The translations under genes were made by a program, and so were the position numbers. Below are positions 8,767 to 15,846 of a DNA stretch of 64,000 bases, piece after piece. Below the pieces are notes generated by a model, which was given only the letters and a program-made list of their open reading frames with translations, did no database searches and was not told the origin of the DNA. The stretch's first letter is position 1, and each line of letters opens with the position of its first letter. The DNA comes from Marinilactibacillus sp. Marseille-P9653 (GTDB lineage Bacteria; Bacillota; Bacilli; Lactobacillales; Carnobacteriaceae_A): NCBI RefSeq assembly GCF_916618885.1, contig NZ_CAKAKH010000001.1, forward strand, positions 744,001-808,000, written 5' to 3'.

Positions 8767-8772
8767 CTAGTT

Positions 8773-8860
8773 ACATAACGTACTATCAAGTCATAGTCCT
8801 ATGATGTGAGGTTTACGCCTCGTATATGTTTTGACCCTCGCTTTGGCGAGGGTCTTTTTT
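8773..8860 (+). ncRNA. Candidate prophage small RNA (about 85 nt)
   Basis: A strong promoter (8738-8766) and a strong terminator (GACCCTCGC 8833-8841, loop TTTG, GCGAGGGTC 8846-8854, then six T) bracket a segment with no credible reading frame. Small hairpins are possible inside it (CATAG-TC-CTATG, and GAGG/CCTC around TTTACG). It may be a regulatory RNA or an abortive leader of the peptide gene at 8958. The family is not recognised; the transcript limits are inferred from promoter and terminator. Confidence 0.5.
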
Positions 8861-8905
8861 GTGTAACGATATAGTAAATAAGTGTAATAAATTTAGAAAA
8901 ATCAC

Positions 8906-8934
8906 TTGCTTAATTATACCGTATGCGGTATAAT
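8906..8934 (+). promoter_or_regulatory. Promoter with a perfect inverted repeat over spacer and -10
   Basis: TTGCTT (8906-8911), 17-base spacer, TATAAT (8929-8934). A perfect inverted repeat covers the spacer and -10: arms ATTATACCG (8913-8921) and CGGTATAAT (8926-8934) around TATG. A dimeric repressor bound here would block RNA polymerase, so this is a probable operator. Confidence 0.7.
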
Positions 8935-8957
8935 ATAAATACAAGGAGGTGAAAAAT

Positions 8958-9074
8958 ATGGGTAAGCGTAAGGACAGACGAAAAAAAGAAGCCCTAGAAA
9001 AGATTAAGCTAGCGAGTGCAATCGCAACAATGCTTAAAATCTTCCTAGAACTTCTAAAACTAGTCTGTAAATAA
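8958..9074 (+). CDS. 38-residue basic/hydrophobic prophage peptide
   Basis: The ATG is preceded by an excellent AAGGAGGTG (8943-8951) and the operator-covered promoter at 8906-8934. The product has a strongly basic N-terminus (MGKRKDRRKKE) and an amphipathic or hydrophobic C-terminal helix (ASAIATMLKIFLELLKLV). This charge layout occurs in membrane-active peptides such as type I toxins, but also in small DNA-binding or leader peptides; I do not recognise the family. A 6-bp GGGGAG-TTCG-CTCCCC hairpin follows at 9081. Confidence 0.6.
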   Translation: MGKRKDRRKKEALEKIKLASAIATMLKIFLELLKLVCK

Positions 9075-9080
9075 TAAGGT

Positions 9081-9105
9081 GGGGAGTTCGCTCCCCTTCT
9101 TCTTA
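9081..9105 (+). terminator. UUCG tetraloop hairpin, possible weak terminator
   Basis: GGGGAG (9081-9086), loop TTCG, CTCCCC (9091-9096), then a mixed TTCTTCTT run. The stem is very stable, but the T run is interrupted, so read-through into the next small genes is likely. Confidence 0.5.
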
Positions 9106-9118
9106 CTCATAATATACT

Positions 9119-9238
9119 ATGAAACTATTTAAAAGTAAAGTTTGGGACAACATCAGAATCGTAACATATAGTGCCACACTTGTAGTGGTAGTTCTTGAAA
9201 TCATTGAACTGATTTCAGACTGGAAGGAAGAGCGATAA
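9119..9238 (+). CDS. 39-residue predicted single-pass membrane peptide
   Basis: Reads MKLFKSKVWDNIRI, then a hydrophobic TYSATLVVVVLEIIELI segment, then an acidic end. Its stop overlaps the next start as TAATG, which supports translation. No clear ribosome site is visible upstream, which lowers confidence. The function is unknown; it lies in a cluster of small prophage genes. Confidence 0.4.
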   Translation: MKLFKSKVWDNIRIVTYSATLVVVVLEIIELISDWKEER

Positions 9239-9432
9239 TGCCAGAAAAGAAAACAAGTGATGCCCAGATCAAAGCAACGAGAAAATGGGAAGAGAAAAAT
9301 CGTAAGAAAACGACCATTCAAAGCTACCGCAGAACAGCCCGTAGCTTCATACGAAATCACGCTGATGAAGAGGCTCTTCAAGAACTAGAGCAGCTTATTC
9401 GGGATAGAAGAGAACAGTTAAGGGCAGACTAA
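9238..9432 (+). CDS. Small basic phage protein, possibly ribbon-helix-helix-like
   Basis: 64 residues, very basic and helical. The pattern ATRKWEEKN, then RRTARSFIRN, then LQELEQLIRDRREQL is shared, as far as I recall, by small proteins at the ends of Firmicutes prophages. The RSFIRNHADEEALQELEQLI part could be the helical half of a ribbon-helix-helix or similar DNA-binding fold. Start coupling with the upstream peptide (TAATG). Its stop overlaps the stop of the convergent YolD-like gene. Role unknown. Confidence 0.6.
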   Translation: MPEKKTSDAQIKATRKWEEKNRKKTTIQSYRRTARSFIRNHADEEALQELEQLIRDRREQLRAD

Positions 9433-9450
9433 TCATCTGCTCTTCTTTTG
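9422..9450 (+). terminator. Terminator overlapping two convergent stop codons
   Basis: GGGCAGA (9422-9428) pairs with TCTGCTC (9436-9442) around a 7-base loop that contains both stop codons. The T-rich run TTCTTTTG follows only on the plus strand, so it mainly ends the small-gene operon. Confidence 0.55.
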
Positions 9451-9860
9451 TTATAATATTTTAGTATGTCGAATAACTCTACATTTCTAATTTGATCAAG
9501 TGTAACTCTTTTCTCTACGTTATCTTTATTATTCCTACGAACATCCAATACTACTTTGTCATTCGCAAATCCTAATACCATTCCTATAACATCGGGATAG
9601 TAAAGTCCATCTCTAAGTATCGCTGCTTGAATCGCTACAGGTAATTTCGTCACATAAGCCGTATACAAAACCTCAGCGATTGCTTCTTCGGTCATTTCTT
9701 CTTTAGGTTCAATCTCTCCCAAACCATCATCAATCTTCATTTTCCTGATATAATCTTTCTGTTCAGACAATATCATTCCCTGCCATTTCATCTTTCCACG
9801 ATCTTTGTATCCCAATTTATCTGGATTCAATAAGGTAACTTCTTCTTTAGCATTTTGCAT
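9429..9860 (-). CDS. YolD-like protein (SOS-associated)
   Basis: 143 residues from the ATG at 9860, placed 8 bases from AAAGGAG; an in-frame GTG at 9869 overlaps that site. The DRGKMKWQGMILSEQ motif (about 20-35) is the hallmark of the YolD-like family, and the C-terminal LDQIRNVELFD fits its beta-rich end. YolD-like proteins are usually encoded beside UvrX/ImuB Y-family DNA polymerases and are linked to the damage response. No polymerase gene is visible here. Its promoter carries two LexA-type boxes, so damage-inducible expression is likely. Confidence 0.75.
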   Translation of the reverse strand: MQNAKEEVTLLNPDKLGYKDRGKMKWQGMILSEQKDYIRKMKIDDGLGEIEPKEEMTEEAIAEVLYTAYVTKLPVAIQAAILRDGLYYPDVIGMVLGFANDKVVLDVRRNNKDNVEKRVTLDQIRNVELFDILKYYNKRRADD

Positions 9861-9878
9861 ATCAATCACTCCTTTACA

Positions 9879-9931
9879 CGAATGTACGTTCCGTATATAA
9901 TGATTATAGGAACGTTTGTTCGAATGGTCAA
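9879..9931 (-). promoter_or_regulatory. LexA-controlled promoter of the YolD-like gene
   Basis: On the minus strand TTGACC (9931-9926), a 17-base spacer and TATAAT (9908-9903) form a near-perfect promoter. The spacer holds CGAACAAACGTTCC (9922-9909), matching 9 of 10 defined positions of the Firmicutes LexA box CGAAC-N4-GTTCG. A second box, CGAATGTACGTTCC (9879-9892 on the plus strand, 8 of 10), lies just after the expected start point. Confidence 0.75.
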
Positions 9932-10022
9932 GTAATTTAAATTCAAAAAGTCACTTTATTTAAATAAATAACAGTATTATAATAAAGTAGAGTAATTAAA
10001 TTAGAAAAAGGAGGTACATACT

Positions 10023-10190
10023 TTGAAAATCAAAATTGAAATGGACGAAAGTACATATAGTTTCTTTACCCAATATTGCAAGAGTATAAAAGCAACACCG
10101 TCAAAAGCAATAAATTATTTCGTAGCTGAATACATAACAAAGAGCAAGACTTCAATTAAAGAGAGAAGCGAAAAAGTTTCTTCCATATAA
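10023..10190 (+). CDS. 55-residue protein, probable ribbon-helix-helix regulator, TTG start
   Basis: TTG at 10023 lies 7 bases after a perfect AAGGAGGT (10008-10015). The product begins with a short strand (MKIKIEMDE) followed by two helices (TYSFFTQYCKSI and PSKAINYFVAEYI), the order expected for Arc/CopG-type ribbon-helix-helix proteins. Such proteins often control prophage accessory genes. No stronger family call is possible. It is the last gene before the presumed prophage end. Confidence 0.55.
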   Translation: MKIKIEMDESTYSFFTQYCKSIKATPSKAINYFVAEYITKSKTSIKERSEKVSSI

Positions 10191-10636
10191 GTATGCTATA
10201 GATAAATCTATAAAAACAAATGACCAAGGTTTTGACCAAGGAGAATAAGAATCGGTTGGTAATCGTGTGGAATAGAAATAGCGTGATAGATTGATTTCAT
10301 AACTATCACGAAGCGGTAAATAATGGTAGGAAACTATAAATCTCCCCCCTCTGGTGAGGTCATATAGAGCAGAAACGCTGATTCAAAAGCGTTTCTGCTT
10401 TTTTTGTTTCGCTTTTGAAAACGTGTATCTGCTTAAACGAATTTTTCAAGGAAAGATCAGCGTAGATATTAGATAAAATGAATACGTTTACTTCGAACGC
10501 CAACGTTATGTTACTATAGAGATGTATTAAAATAACCTATGGACTAATATGGGGTTGCATCAGAATCTTTAAGAGAAGGTTTATGATGAATGACCATATA
10601 AATAGACCAGCGACGATAAAACGGAGGATACTTTAG
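10191..10636. other. Gene-free stretch at the presumed prophage-chromosome junction
   Basis: It holds a direct repeat TGACCAAGG (10221-10229 and 10233-10241, period 12). It also holds a hairpin CGTGATAG/CTATCACG (10282-10289, 10303-10310) and a strong terminator at 10369-10405. The prophage right end (attR) probably lies here, but without the left end the core site cannot be identified. A weak catabolite-site-like TGAATACGTTTACT is at 10479. Confidence 0.4.
10369..10405 (+). terminator. Strong intrinsic terminator
   Basis: GCAGAAACGC (10369-10378) and GCGTTTCTGC (10389-10398) form a perfect 10-bp stem with a 10-base loop, followed by seven T. No reading frame directly precedes it, so it may belong to the host locus in which the prophage sits. 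Confidence 0.8.
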
Positions 10637-11611
10637 ATGAAAAAATTTGGATGGGCTTATATTGGTTGTGGCGGAATTGCTCAAGGTACAGCAAAAGAAC
10701 TGGTTCAAACAGAAGACAACCAGATTGTTTCTGTATGGAATAGAACAAGATCTAAGGCTGATGCATTTGTAGAAGAGTTTGGTGGGACAGTATATGCGAC
10801 AGCTGAAGAGGCGATTAATGCGCCAGAAGTTGAAGGCATTTACGTCAATGTGAACGGAGATCAACATGGTTATTATACAGAATTGGCTATCAAAAATGGA
10901 AAAGCGGTTCTTTGCGAGAAGCCTTTTACAATCAATGAACAAGAAGCTAAAGAGGTCTTTAAGCACGCTACAGAACAAGATGTTTACGTCTCAGAAGCGA
11001 TGTGGACTTGGCACAACGAGACTGCTCTAAAAGTGAAAGAATGGATCCATTCTGGAGCAATAGGGGAAGTTGTCTCAGCTGATAGTGCATTTGAAGTCTC
11101 CTTACTTAACTATACAGATAATCCAAGACTAACAACACCTTCGATGCTTGGTGGTGCATTAATGGATTTAGGTGTATACAATATCAGATATAGCTACGAG
11201 CTATTTGGGTTACCTGAATCGATTCAATGTGAAGGGGAAATGCACGAGGTAGATTATAAAGAAGATATCGTATTCCGCTATCCAAGCTTCGAAGTAACTA
11301 TGAAGGTTTCAATGAAAGAAGATGGTGGACACTTTTTCAATATAAAAGGAACGAAAGGTTCAATAGTCGTCCCTCAGTTCCATATGGCTCAAGAGGCCGT
11401 ATTGACAACAGATGAGGGAGAGGGAAAATTTCAGGCGAGTGAAGATTTGCTATATGGTAAACAATTTTCAAATGTTGCTCAAGAAATTCGCTCTGGAAGA
11501 AAAGAAGGGGAATACGTATCATCTAAAAGTACCATTGAAGTCATGGGCTTATTAGATGAATGTCGTAATCAAATGGGACTTGTTTATCCACAAGAAATGG
11601 ATAAAGAATAG
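10637..11611 (+). CDS. Gfo/Idh/MocA family NAD(P)-dependent oxidoreductase
   Basis: 324 residues. The N-terminal Rossmann fold has WAYIGCGGIAQ (6-16), and the family's EKPF motif follows at about 94-97 (LCEKPFTINEQEA), whose Lys usually takes part in catalysis. The C-terminal domain has GGALMDLGVYNIRY, typical of the substrate-binding half. Family members oxidise or reduce sugars, inositols or trans-dihydrodiols; the substrate cannot be told here. GGAGGATAC lies before the ATG. The gene is alone, ended by a bidirectional terminator. Confidence 0.85.
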   Translation: MKKFGWAYIGCGGIAQGTAKELVQTEDNQIVSVWNRTRSKADAFVEEFGGTVYATAEEAINAPEVEGIYVNVNGDQHGYYTELAIKNGKAVLCEKPFTINEQEAKEVFKHATEQDVYVSEAMWTWHNETALKVKEWIHSGAIGEVVSADSAFEVSLLNYTDNPRLTTPSMLGGALMDLGVYNIRYSYELFGLPESIQCEGEMHEVDYKEDIVFRYPSFEVTMKVSMKEDGGHFFNIKGTKGSIVVPQFHMAQEAVLTTDEGEGKFQASEDLLYGKQFSNVAQEIRSGRKEGEYVSSKSTIEVMGLLDECRNQMGLVYPQEMDKE

Positions 11612-11638
11612 ATTGATCTAAATGATCTATTATAAAAA

Positions 11639-11671
11639 AGTGCTGATCGTCATTAGGATCAGTACTTTTTT
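11639..11671. terminator. Bidirectional terminator between oxidoreductase and ion channel genes
   Basis: AGTGCTGATC (11639-11648) pairs with GATCAGTACT (11657-11666); runs of A and T flank both sides, so it can serve both converging genes. Confidence 0.8.
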
Positions 11672-11684
11672 AGTAGCCAAGAAT

Positions 11685-12446
11685 TCAAGAAGGATGATTT
11701 TTATCTTCTAATTGATCCATTTTAACGAGCAGCAAACTAATTTTATCATTTAATTCTTGGATTGCTTTACTTTGATCTATGACCTCTTCTTCGTTAGTAT
11801 TCATGAAAAAAGAAGTAATGATGCTAGTTAGTGCACCAAATAATCCGATACCAGTCAGCATCAACATCATAGCGGCTAATCTACCAAAAGGAGTAGTGGG
11901 AGAGATGTCTCCGTATCCAACAGTTGTAGAAGTCACAAAAGCCCACCATAAAGCATCGATAAAAGAAACATTTTCCGTTATAGAATAAACAAACGCACCG
12001 ATTAAGAGCATAATACCACCGGCGTATAACATGTAAGAAAAGCCATTCGTATTGAAGAATCGTTTTAAGTGCCTTGTAGCTTTGCCAATCAGTCCAATCA
12101 TTCGAGTCAATCTCATCATTCTAGAAAATCGGCCTAAGCGAGAAATTCTAGTTAAACGAGTGATTCTAAATAATCTGGCTAGTCTGAACATGGCAAATAC
12201 AGAATTTAAAGGAATAATCGCGATCAAGTCAAACAAATTAGAATTAAAAAAAGTGACTTTGTTTTTAGAAGCAAAGAACCTACCAAAATAGTCTAGAGCA
12301 AATAGTGATAGGATGATTCTATCAATCTCTTTAAAAGGGGAATGCGTTAAATTAAGTACGGATAAGATATCCAAAACGACCAAACAAACAGAAAAAAGTG
12401 CGAGAACAATGATCACAGGATCATAATACTTCTTAAGTAGAGTCAA
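11685..12446 (-). CDS. Voltage-gated potassium channel family protein
   Basis: 253 residues, a six-segment ion channel subunit. S1-S3 lie at about 10-80. S4 has Arg at every third position from 88 to 115 (R88, 91, 94, 97, 100, 103, 106, 109, 112, 115), which is far more than the 4-7 usual in voltage sensors. S5 lies at about 138-157. The pore helix and selectivity filter TTVGYGD are at 174-180, S6 at 190-213, followed by a short C-terminal coiled coil (226-250). The filter predicts K+ selectivity; four subunits would form the pore in the cell membrane. A homotetramer is inferred. Confidence 0.88.
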   Translation of the reverse strand: MTLLKKYYDPVIIVLALFSVCLVVLDILSVLNLTHSPFKEIDRIILSLFALDYFGRFFASKNKVTFFNSNLFDLIAIIPLNSVFAMFRLARLFRITRLTRISRLGRFSRMMRLTRMIGLIGKATRHLKRFFNTNGFSYMLYAGGIMLLIGAFVYSITENVSFIDALWWAFVTSTTVGYGDISPTTPFGRLAAMMLMLTGIGLFGALTSIITSFFMNTNEEEVIDQSKAIQELNDKISLLLVKMDQLEDKNHPS

Positions 12447-12555
12447 GGTATTTGTTCCTTTCGGTTTAATGAAGTAATGTAAAGTGCTGAGACACGCTAT
12501 CTAAGGTGTGTTCTAACTTATTCAATGTACCATTGAGATCGTCATCAAGCAATAT

Positions 12556-12593
12556 AAAAAGTAGTCGAGATGCAAAACATCTCGACTACTTTA
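12556..12593 (-). terminator. Terminator of the 84-residue protein gene
   Basis: GTAGTCGAGATG (12561-12572) and CATCTCGACTAC (12578-12589) form a perfect 12-bp stem with a 5-base loop. The T run is on the minus strand, which fits the gene ending at 12616. Confidence 0.85.
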
Positions 12594-12615
12594 AAAGTTT
12601 TATATAGCTAATCCG

Positions 12616-12870
12616 TTAAACGAGCTCAATAACCAATTTATCTTCTTCGTTTAAAGAGATCGCACCATTTGAATGCCATTCTCTTCCTGTAGATAAAGGG
12701 TGTGAGTATAGGAAAATATCATTAGGTAGTACATAGAATACAACATTTTCTTCTTCAATAACGATTTTTTGAACAGACTCAGCTTTGCCGTTTTTGACTT
12801 CAAAATCCATCGTACCAAGACCGGATTGAACAGTATTAATCAAAGGGAAAGGTGCTTTATCAGTAGACAT
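12616..12870 (-). CDS. Conserved-looking small protein of unknown function
   Basis: 84 residues, beta-rich and acidic, with no membrane segment. The pattern KIVIEEENVVFYVLPNDIFLYSHPLSTGREW has alternating hydrophobic strands as in small beta-barrels. GGAGGAG is ideally placed before the ATG, and a perfect terminator follows, so the gene is real. It is divergent from the LysR regulator, a layout in which the regulator often controls its neighbour; that link is inference. The family is not recognised. Confidence 0.65.
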   Translation of the reverse strand: MSTDKAPFPLINTVQSGLGTMDFEVKNGKAESVQKIVIEEENVVFYVLPNDIFLYSHPLSTGREWHSNGAISLNEEDKLVIELV

Positions 12871-12969
12871 AGTAGGCTCCTCCTTTCAACTGTGGTTACA
12901 TTTATCTTATACATAATCTGTCTAAAATTAAACTAATAAGATTGTGTTGATGCATTTAAAAGACAATGG

Positions 12970-12999
12970 TTGTGCTCAATTCAAGAGTTTCGTTATAAT
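12970..12999 (+). promoter_or_regulatory. Promoter of the LysR-type regulator
   Basis: TTGTGC (12970-12975), 18-base spacer, TATAAT (12994-12999), about 70 bases before the start codon. Confidence 0.55.
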
Positions 13000-13070
13000 G
13001 GTTGAAGGTTTACTCAACTGATGTGCTGTGAATGATTAGCAGTCAATCAATAAAGAAATGAGATGGGTCC

Positions 13071-13952
13071 ATGAATTTGAAACAATTAGAATATTTTCTT
13101 ACGATCGTAGAAGAAGGCCAGATTACAGCTGCGGCTAAGAAACTTCATATAGCACAACCGCCATTAAGTTATCAGCTTCGCTTACTTGAAGAAGATCTCG
13201 GAGTACAATTAATGAAAAGAGGTTCAAGAAAGATTACCTTGACGCCGGCAGGAGAATTACTGAAACAAAGAGCTGAACAAATTTTTTCTCTAACAACTGC
13301 TACGAATCGAGAGATGGAACTATTTAAAAAGGGAAATGCGGGAACATTATCAATCGGGACCATCTCTTCATCTAGTACCGTCATTCCGAACCAGTCTATC
13401 TTATCGTTTGCTAGTCGATATCCAAATATTCAATTCGATATTCATGAAGGCAATAGTTACGAAGTAATCGAGATGCTTGAAAAAGGTGTGATTGATGTTG
13501 GTATCGTTAGAACACCATTTAAAAAGAGTGGTTTAGAAATCCGGTATGCAAAGTCCGAGCCGATTGTAGCTGTTTTCCCTGAAGGACAGCACCACGGGAA
13601 ACACAAAAATCTAATCGAACTAATTGAATTGTATGACCAACCATTAATCATCTACAGACGATTTGAAGAATTGATTCATGACGCTTTTGAAAAAGAACAA
13701 ATCACCCCTTCGATAAGATGTAGAAATGACGATGCAAGAACGACATTAAACTGGACGAAATCTGGTTTTGGTATTGGAATTGTTCCCTTATCCGCTTTAA
13801 CTGCTCAAGACAAAATAGAAATGACTTACAAAGAAATTGATGCCAAAGAGCTTCAGACTCAAATGGCAGTTGTTTGGAAAAGTGATCGTCAGCATATACC
13901 TCTTGTACTGGAATTTATCGAATCGTTTGCAAAGTCTATTGAATCTATATAA
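13071..13952 (+). CDS. LysR-type transcriptional regulator
   Basis: 293 residues. The N-terminal winged helix-turn-helix (1-60) has the family pattern MNLKQLEYFLTIVEEGQ, then AAKKLHIAQPPLSYQLRLLEEDLG, then LTPAGE. The C-terminal effector-binding domain (about 90-290) has the LSIGTISSSS and IDVGIVRTP strands typical of the periplasmic-binding-like fold. It is divergent from the small gene at 12616-12870 and upstream of the ABC exporter genes, either of which could be a target. The co-inducer is unknown. Confidence 0.85.
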   Translation: MNLKQLEYFLTIVEEGQITAAAKKLHIAQPPLSYQLRLLEEDLGVQLMKRGSRKITLTPAGELLKQRAEQIFSLTTATNREMELFKKGNAGTLSIGTISSSSTVIPNQSILSFASRYPNIQFDIHEGNSYEVIEMLEKGVIDVGIVRTPFKKSGLEIRYAKSEPIVAVFPEGQHHGKHKNLIELIELYDQPLIIYRRFEELIHDAFEKEQITPSIRCRNDDARTTLNWTKSGFGIGIVPLSALTAQDKIEMTYKEIDAKELQTQMAVVWKSDRQHIPLVLEFIESFAKSIESI

Positions 13953-14088
13953 ATTAGTATAGAATATACGGTGATATACTGATATGGGTATACTTACAAA
14001 TTTATTATGTATTTGTTCGTATAAGTGAACTAGTCTACACTCAAAAGAGTGAGAAAGAACGGAAACTAAAATAAGGGGCTCAATTATC

Positions 14089-15846
14089 TTGATAAGATTA
14101 CTTAAATACGCAAAAAAGAACCAGATGTATGCATACTTGGGCGCGATAGCTAAATTACTGGAAGCAGTATTTGAATTATTCCTGCCAATTTTATTAGCAA
14201 GACTGATTGATAAAGGAATAAATGCTGGAGATACAGATTACGTGATTAGAGTAGGTGGACTGATGCTCATACTTTCTGTAGTTGGATTTGCCTTTGCTAT
14301 GGCCTGTCAATATTCTTCATCAATCGCTTCGCAAAGTTTTGGTACAGAACTACGAGAGGTTCTAATCAAAAAAATCAATACATTCTCTCACAAGGAAATT
14401 GATGACTTTGGATCTTCAACATTAATTACGCGAGTGACAAATGATGTCAACCAGCTTCAACTAGCTCTGGCAATGTTGATACGTCTAGTCATCAGAGCAC
14501 CATTCTTAAGTGTAGGGTCGATTATTATGGCTATCTACATCAGTCCGAGATTGGCGCTTGTGTTTGCGGTACTGTTACCGATTTTTGCCATTATACTAGG
14601 GATTATCATGTGGATCACTGTACCTTTATATAAAAGGGTACAGCTGAAACTGGACCAAATGGCCCAAACGGTTAGTGAAAACATGAGCGGTGTTCGAGTG
14701 ATTCGTTCGTTCGCTAGAAGACGATATGAAGCGAAACGTTCAACTGAAAACAGTGAGCAATTATCTAAAGCCAATATTCTTGTAAATAATTTGTCTGCTT
14801 TAATGACACCTGCGACAACCTTTGTTATGAATATCGGTATAATGGTTATTTTATATATCGGAGCAATTCAGACAAATAATGGCGCTTTGTTCCAAGGTGA
14901 AGTTTTAGCTTTGATCAATTACATGAATCAAATGCTTTTAGCGTTGATTGTTGTAGCGAACTTAGTCGTGATTTTTACAAAATCACAGGCATCTGCTTCA
15001 AGAATCAATGAGGTATTGGATGCGACGGTGAGCATCGAAAATTCTACTGGTACGTATACGTTAGAAGACGTTCATGATCAACCACAAACTGTCATTAGAT
15101 TTGATCATGTGTCATTTGATTATGATGCAGATGCAGCTGATGCATTTTCGGATATTGATTTCTCTGTGCCTGTTGGGAAAGTCCTTGGAATTACAGGTCC
15201 TACAGGTAGTGGTAAGAGTACACTAATCAATTTGATTCCTCGTTTTTACGATGCGACAAAAGGAAAAATTTCTGTTTATGATGAGGATGTTACACACTTC
15301 CAGTTAAAAGAACTGAGAAATCTGATTGGATTTGTACCTCAAAGAAATACCTTATTCAGTGGAACCATTGCTGAAAATCTTAGATGGGGAAAAGCAGATG
15401 CAACGGATGAAGAATTATACGAAGCACTGCGGATTGCTCAAATGGAAGAGTTCGTCAGAGGGATGCCAAATGGCTTAGAGTCGCCAGTATCAGAAAACGG
15501 TAAAAACTTCTCTGGTGGACAGCAGCAAAGGCTGACGATTGCTAGAGCACTGGTTTCTAAACCCAAAATCATTATTTTAGATGACTCATTAAGTGCATTA
15601 GACTATGAAACAGATTATAACTTACGTGAAAGTCTGAAAGGCATTAAAGACGCAACGGTCATTATTGTTTCTCAGAGAATTAGCTCGATCCAATCAGCTG
15701 ACCAAATTCTTGTAATGAACAATGGTCAACTAGAAGGCAGTGGCACCCACGATGCCTTACTTGAAAGTTCTGAAACTTACAATGAAATTTACAAATCACA
15801 AACAGATCCGTCATCGACAATATTGAAGGAGGAAGAAAAAATATGA
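14089..15846 (+). CDS. Heterodimeric ABC exporter subunit with degenerate ATP site
   Basis: 585 residues, TTG start after AAGGGG. Six membrane segments (about 15-310) form the exporter permease half, then an ATPase domain: Walker A GPTGSGKST, Q-loop FVPQRNTLFSG, signature FSGGQQQR, Walker B IIILDDS and switch VSQRIS. The catalytic Glu after Walker B is Asp, and the H-loop His is Gln. These are the changes seen in the inactive-site partner of heterodimeric multidrug exporters such as LmrCD, BmrCD and TM287/288. It overlaps the partner gene by ATGA. Substrate unknown; drugs or lipids are plausible. Confidence 0.87.
   Translation: MIRLLKYAKKNQMYAYLGAIAKLLEAVFELFLPILLARLIDKGINAGDTDYVIRVGGLMLILSVVGFAFAMACQYSSSIASQSFGTELREVLIKKINTFSHKEIDDFGSSTLITRVTNDVNQLQLALAMLIRLVIRAPFLSVGSIIMAIYISPRLALVFAVLLPIFAIILGIIMWITVPLYKRVQLKLDQMAQTVSENMSGVRVIRSFARRRYEAKRSTENSEQLSKANILVNNLSALMTPATTFVMNIGIMVILYIGAIQTNNGALFQGEVLALINYMNQMLLALIVVANLVVIFTKSQASASRINEVLDATVSIENSTGTYTLEDVHDQPQTVIRFDHVSFDYDADAADAFSDIDFSVPVGKVLGITGPTGSGKSTLINLIPRFYDATKGKISVYDEDVTHFQLKELRNLIGFVPQRNTLFSGTIAENLRWGKADATDEELYEALRIAQMEEFVRGMPNGLESPVSENGKNFSGGQQQRLTIARALVSKPKIIILDDSLSALDYETDYNLRESLKGIKDATVIIVSQRISSIQSADQILVMNNGQLEGSGTHDALLESSETYNEIYKSQTDPSSTILKEEEKI

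Noticed and set aside
10221-10241. Repeat TGACCAAGG as the start of a CRISPR array
   Set aside because: Only two copies with 3 bases between them; no spacers and no cas genes.
10200-10410. Possible tRNA or tmRNA remnant as attachment site
   Set aside because: No T arm, acceptor arm or CCA-like end could be found; the hairpins here do not fold as a tRNA.
10479-10492. CcpA catabolite-repression site before the oxidoreductase gene
   Set aside because: TGAATACGTTTACT has two mismatches to the consensus and no clear position relative to a promoter.
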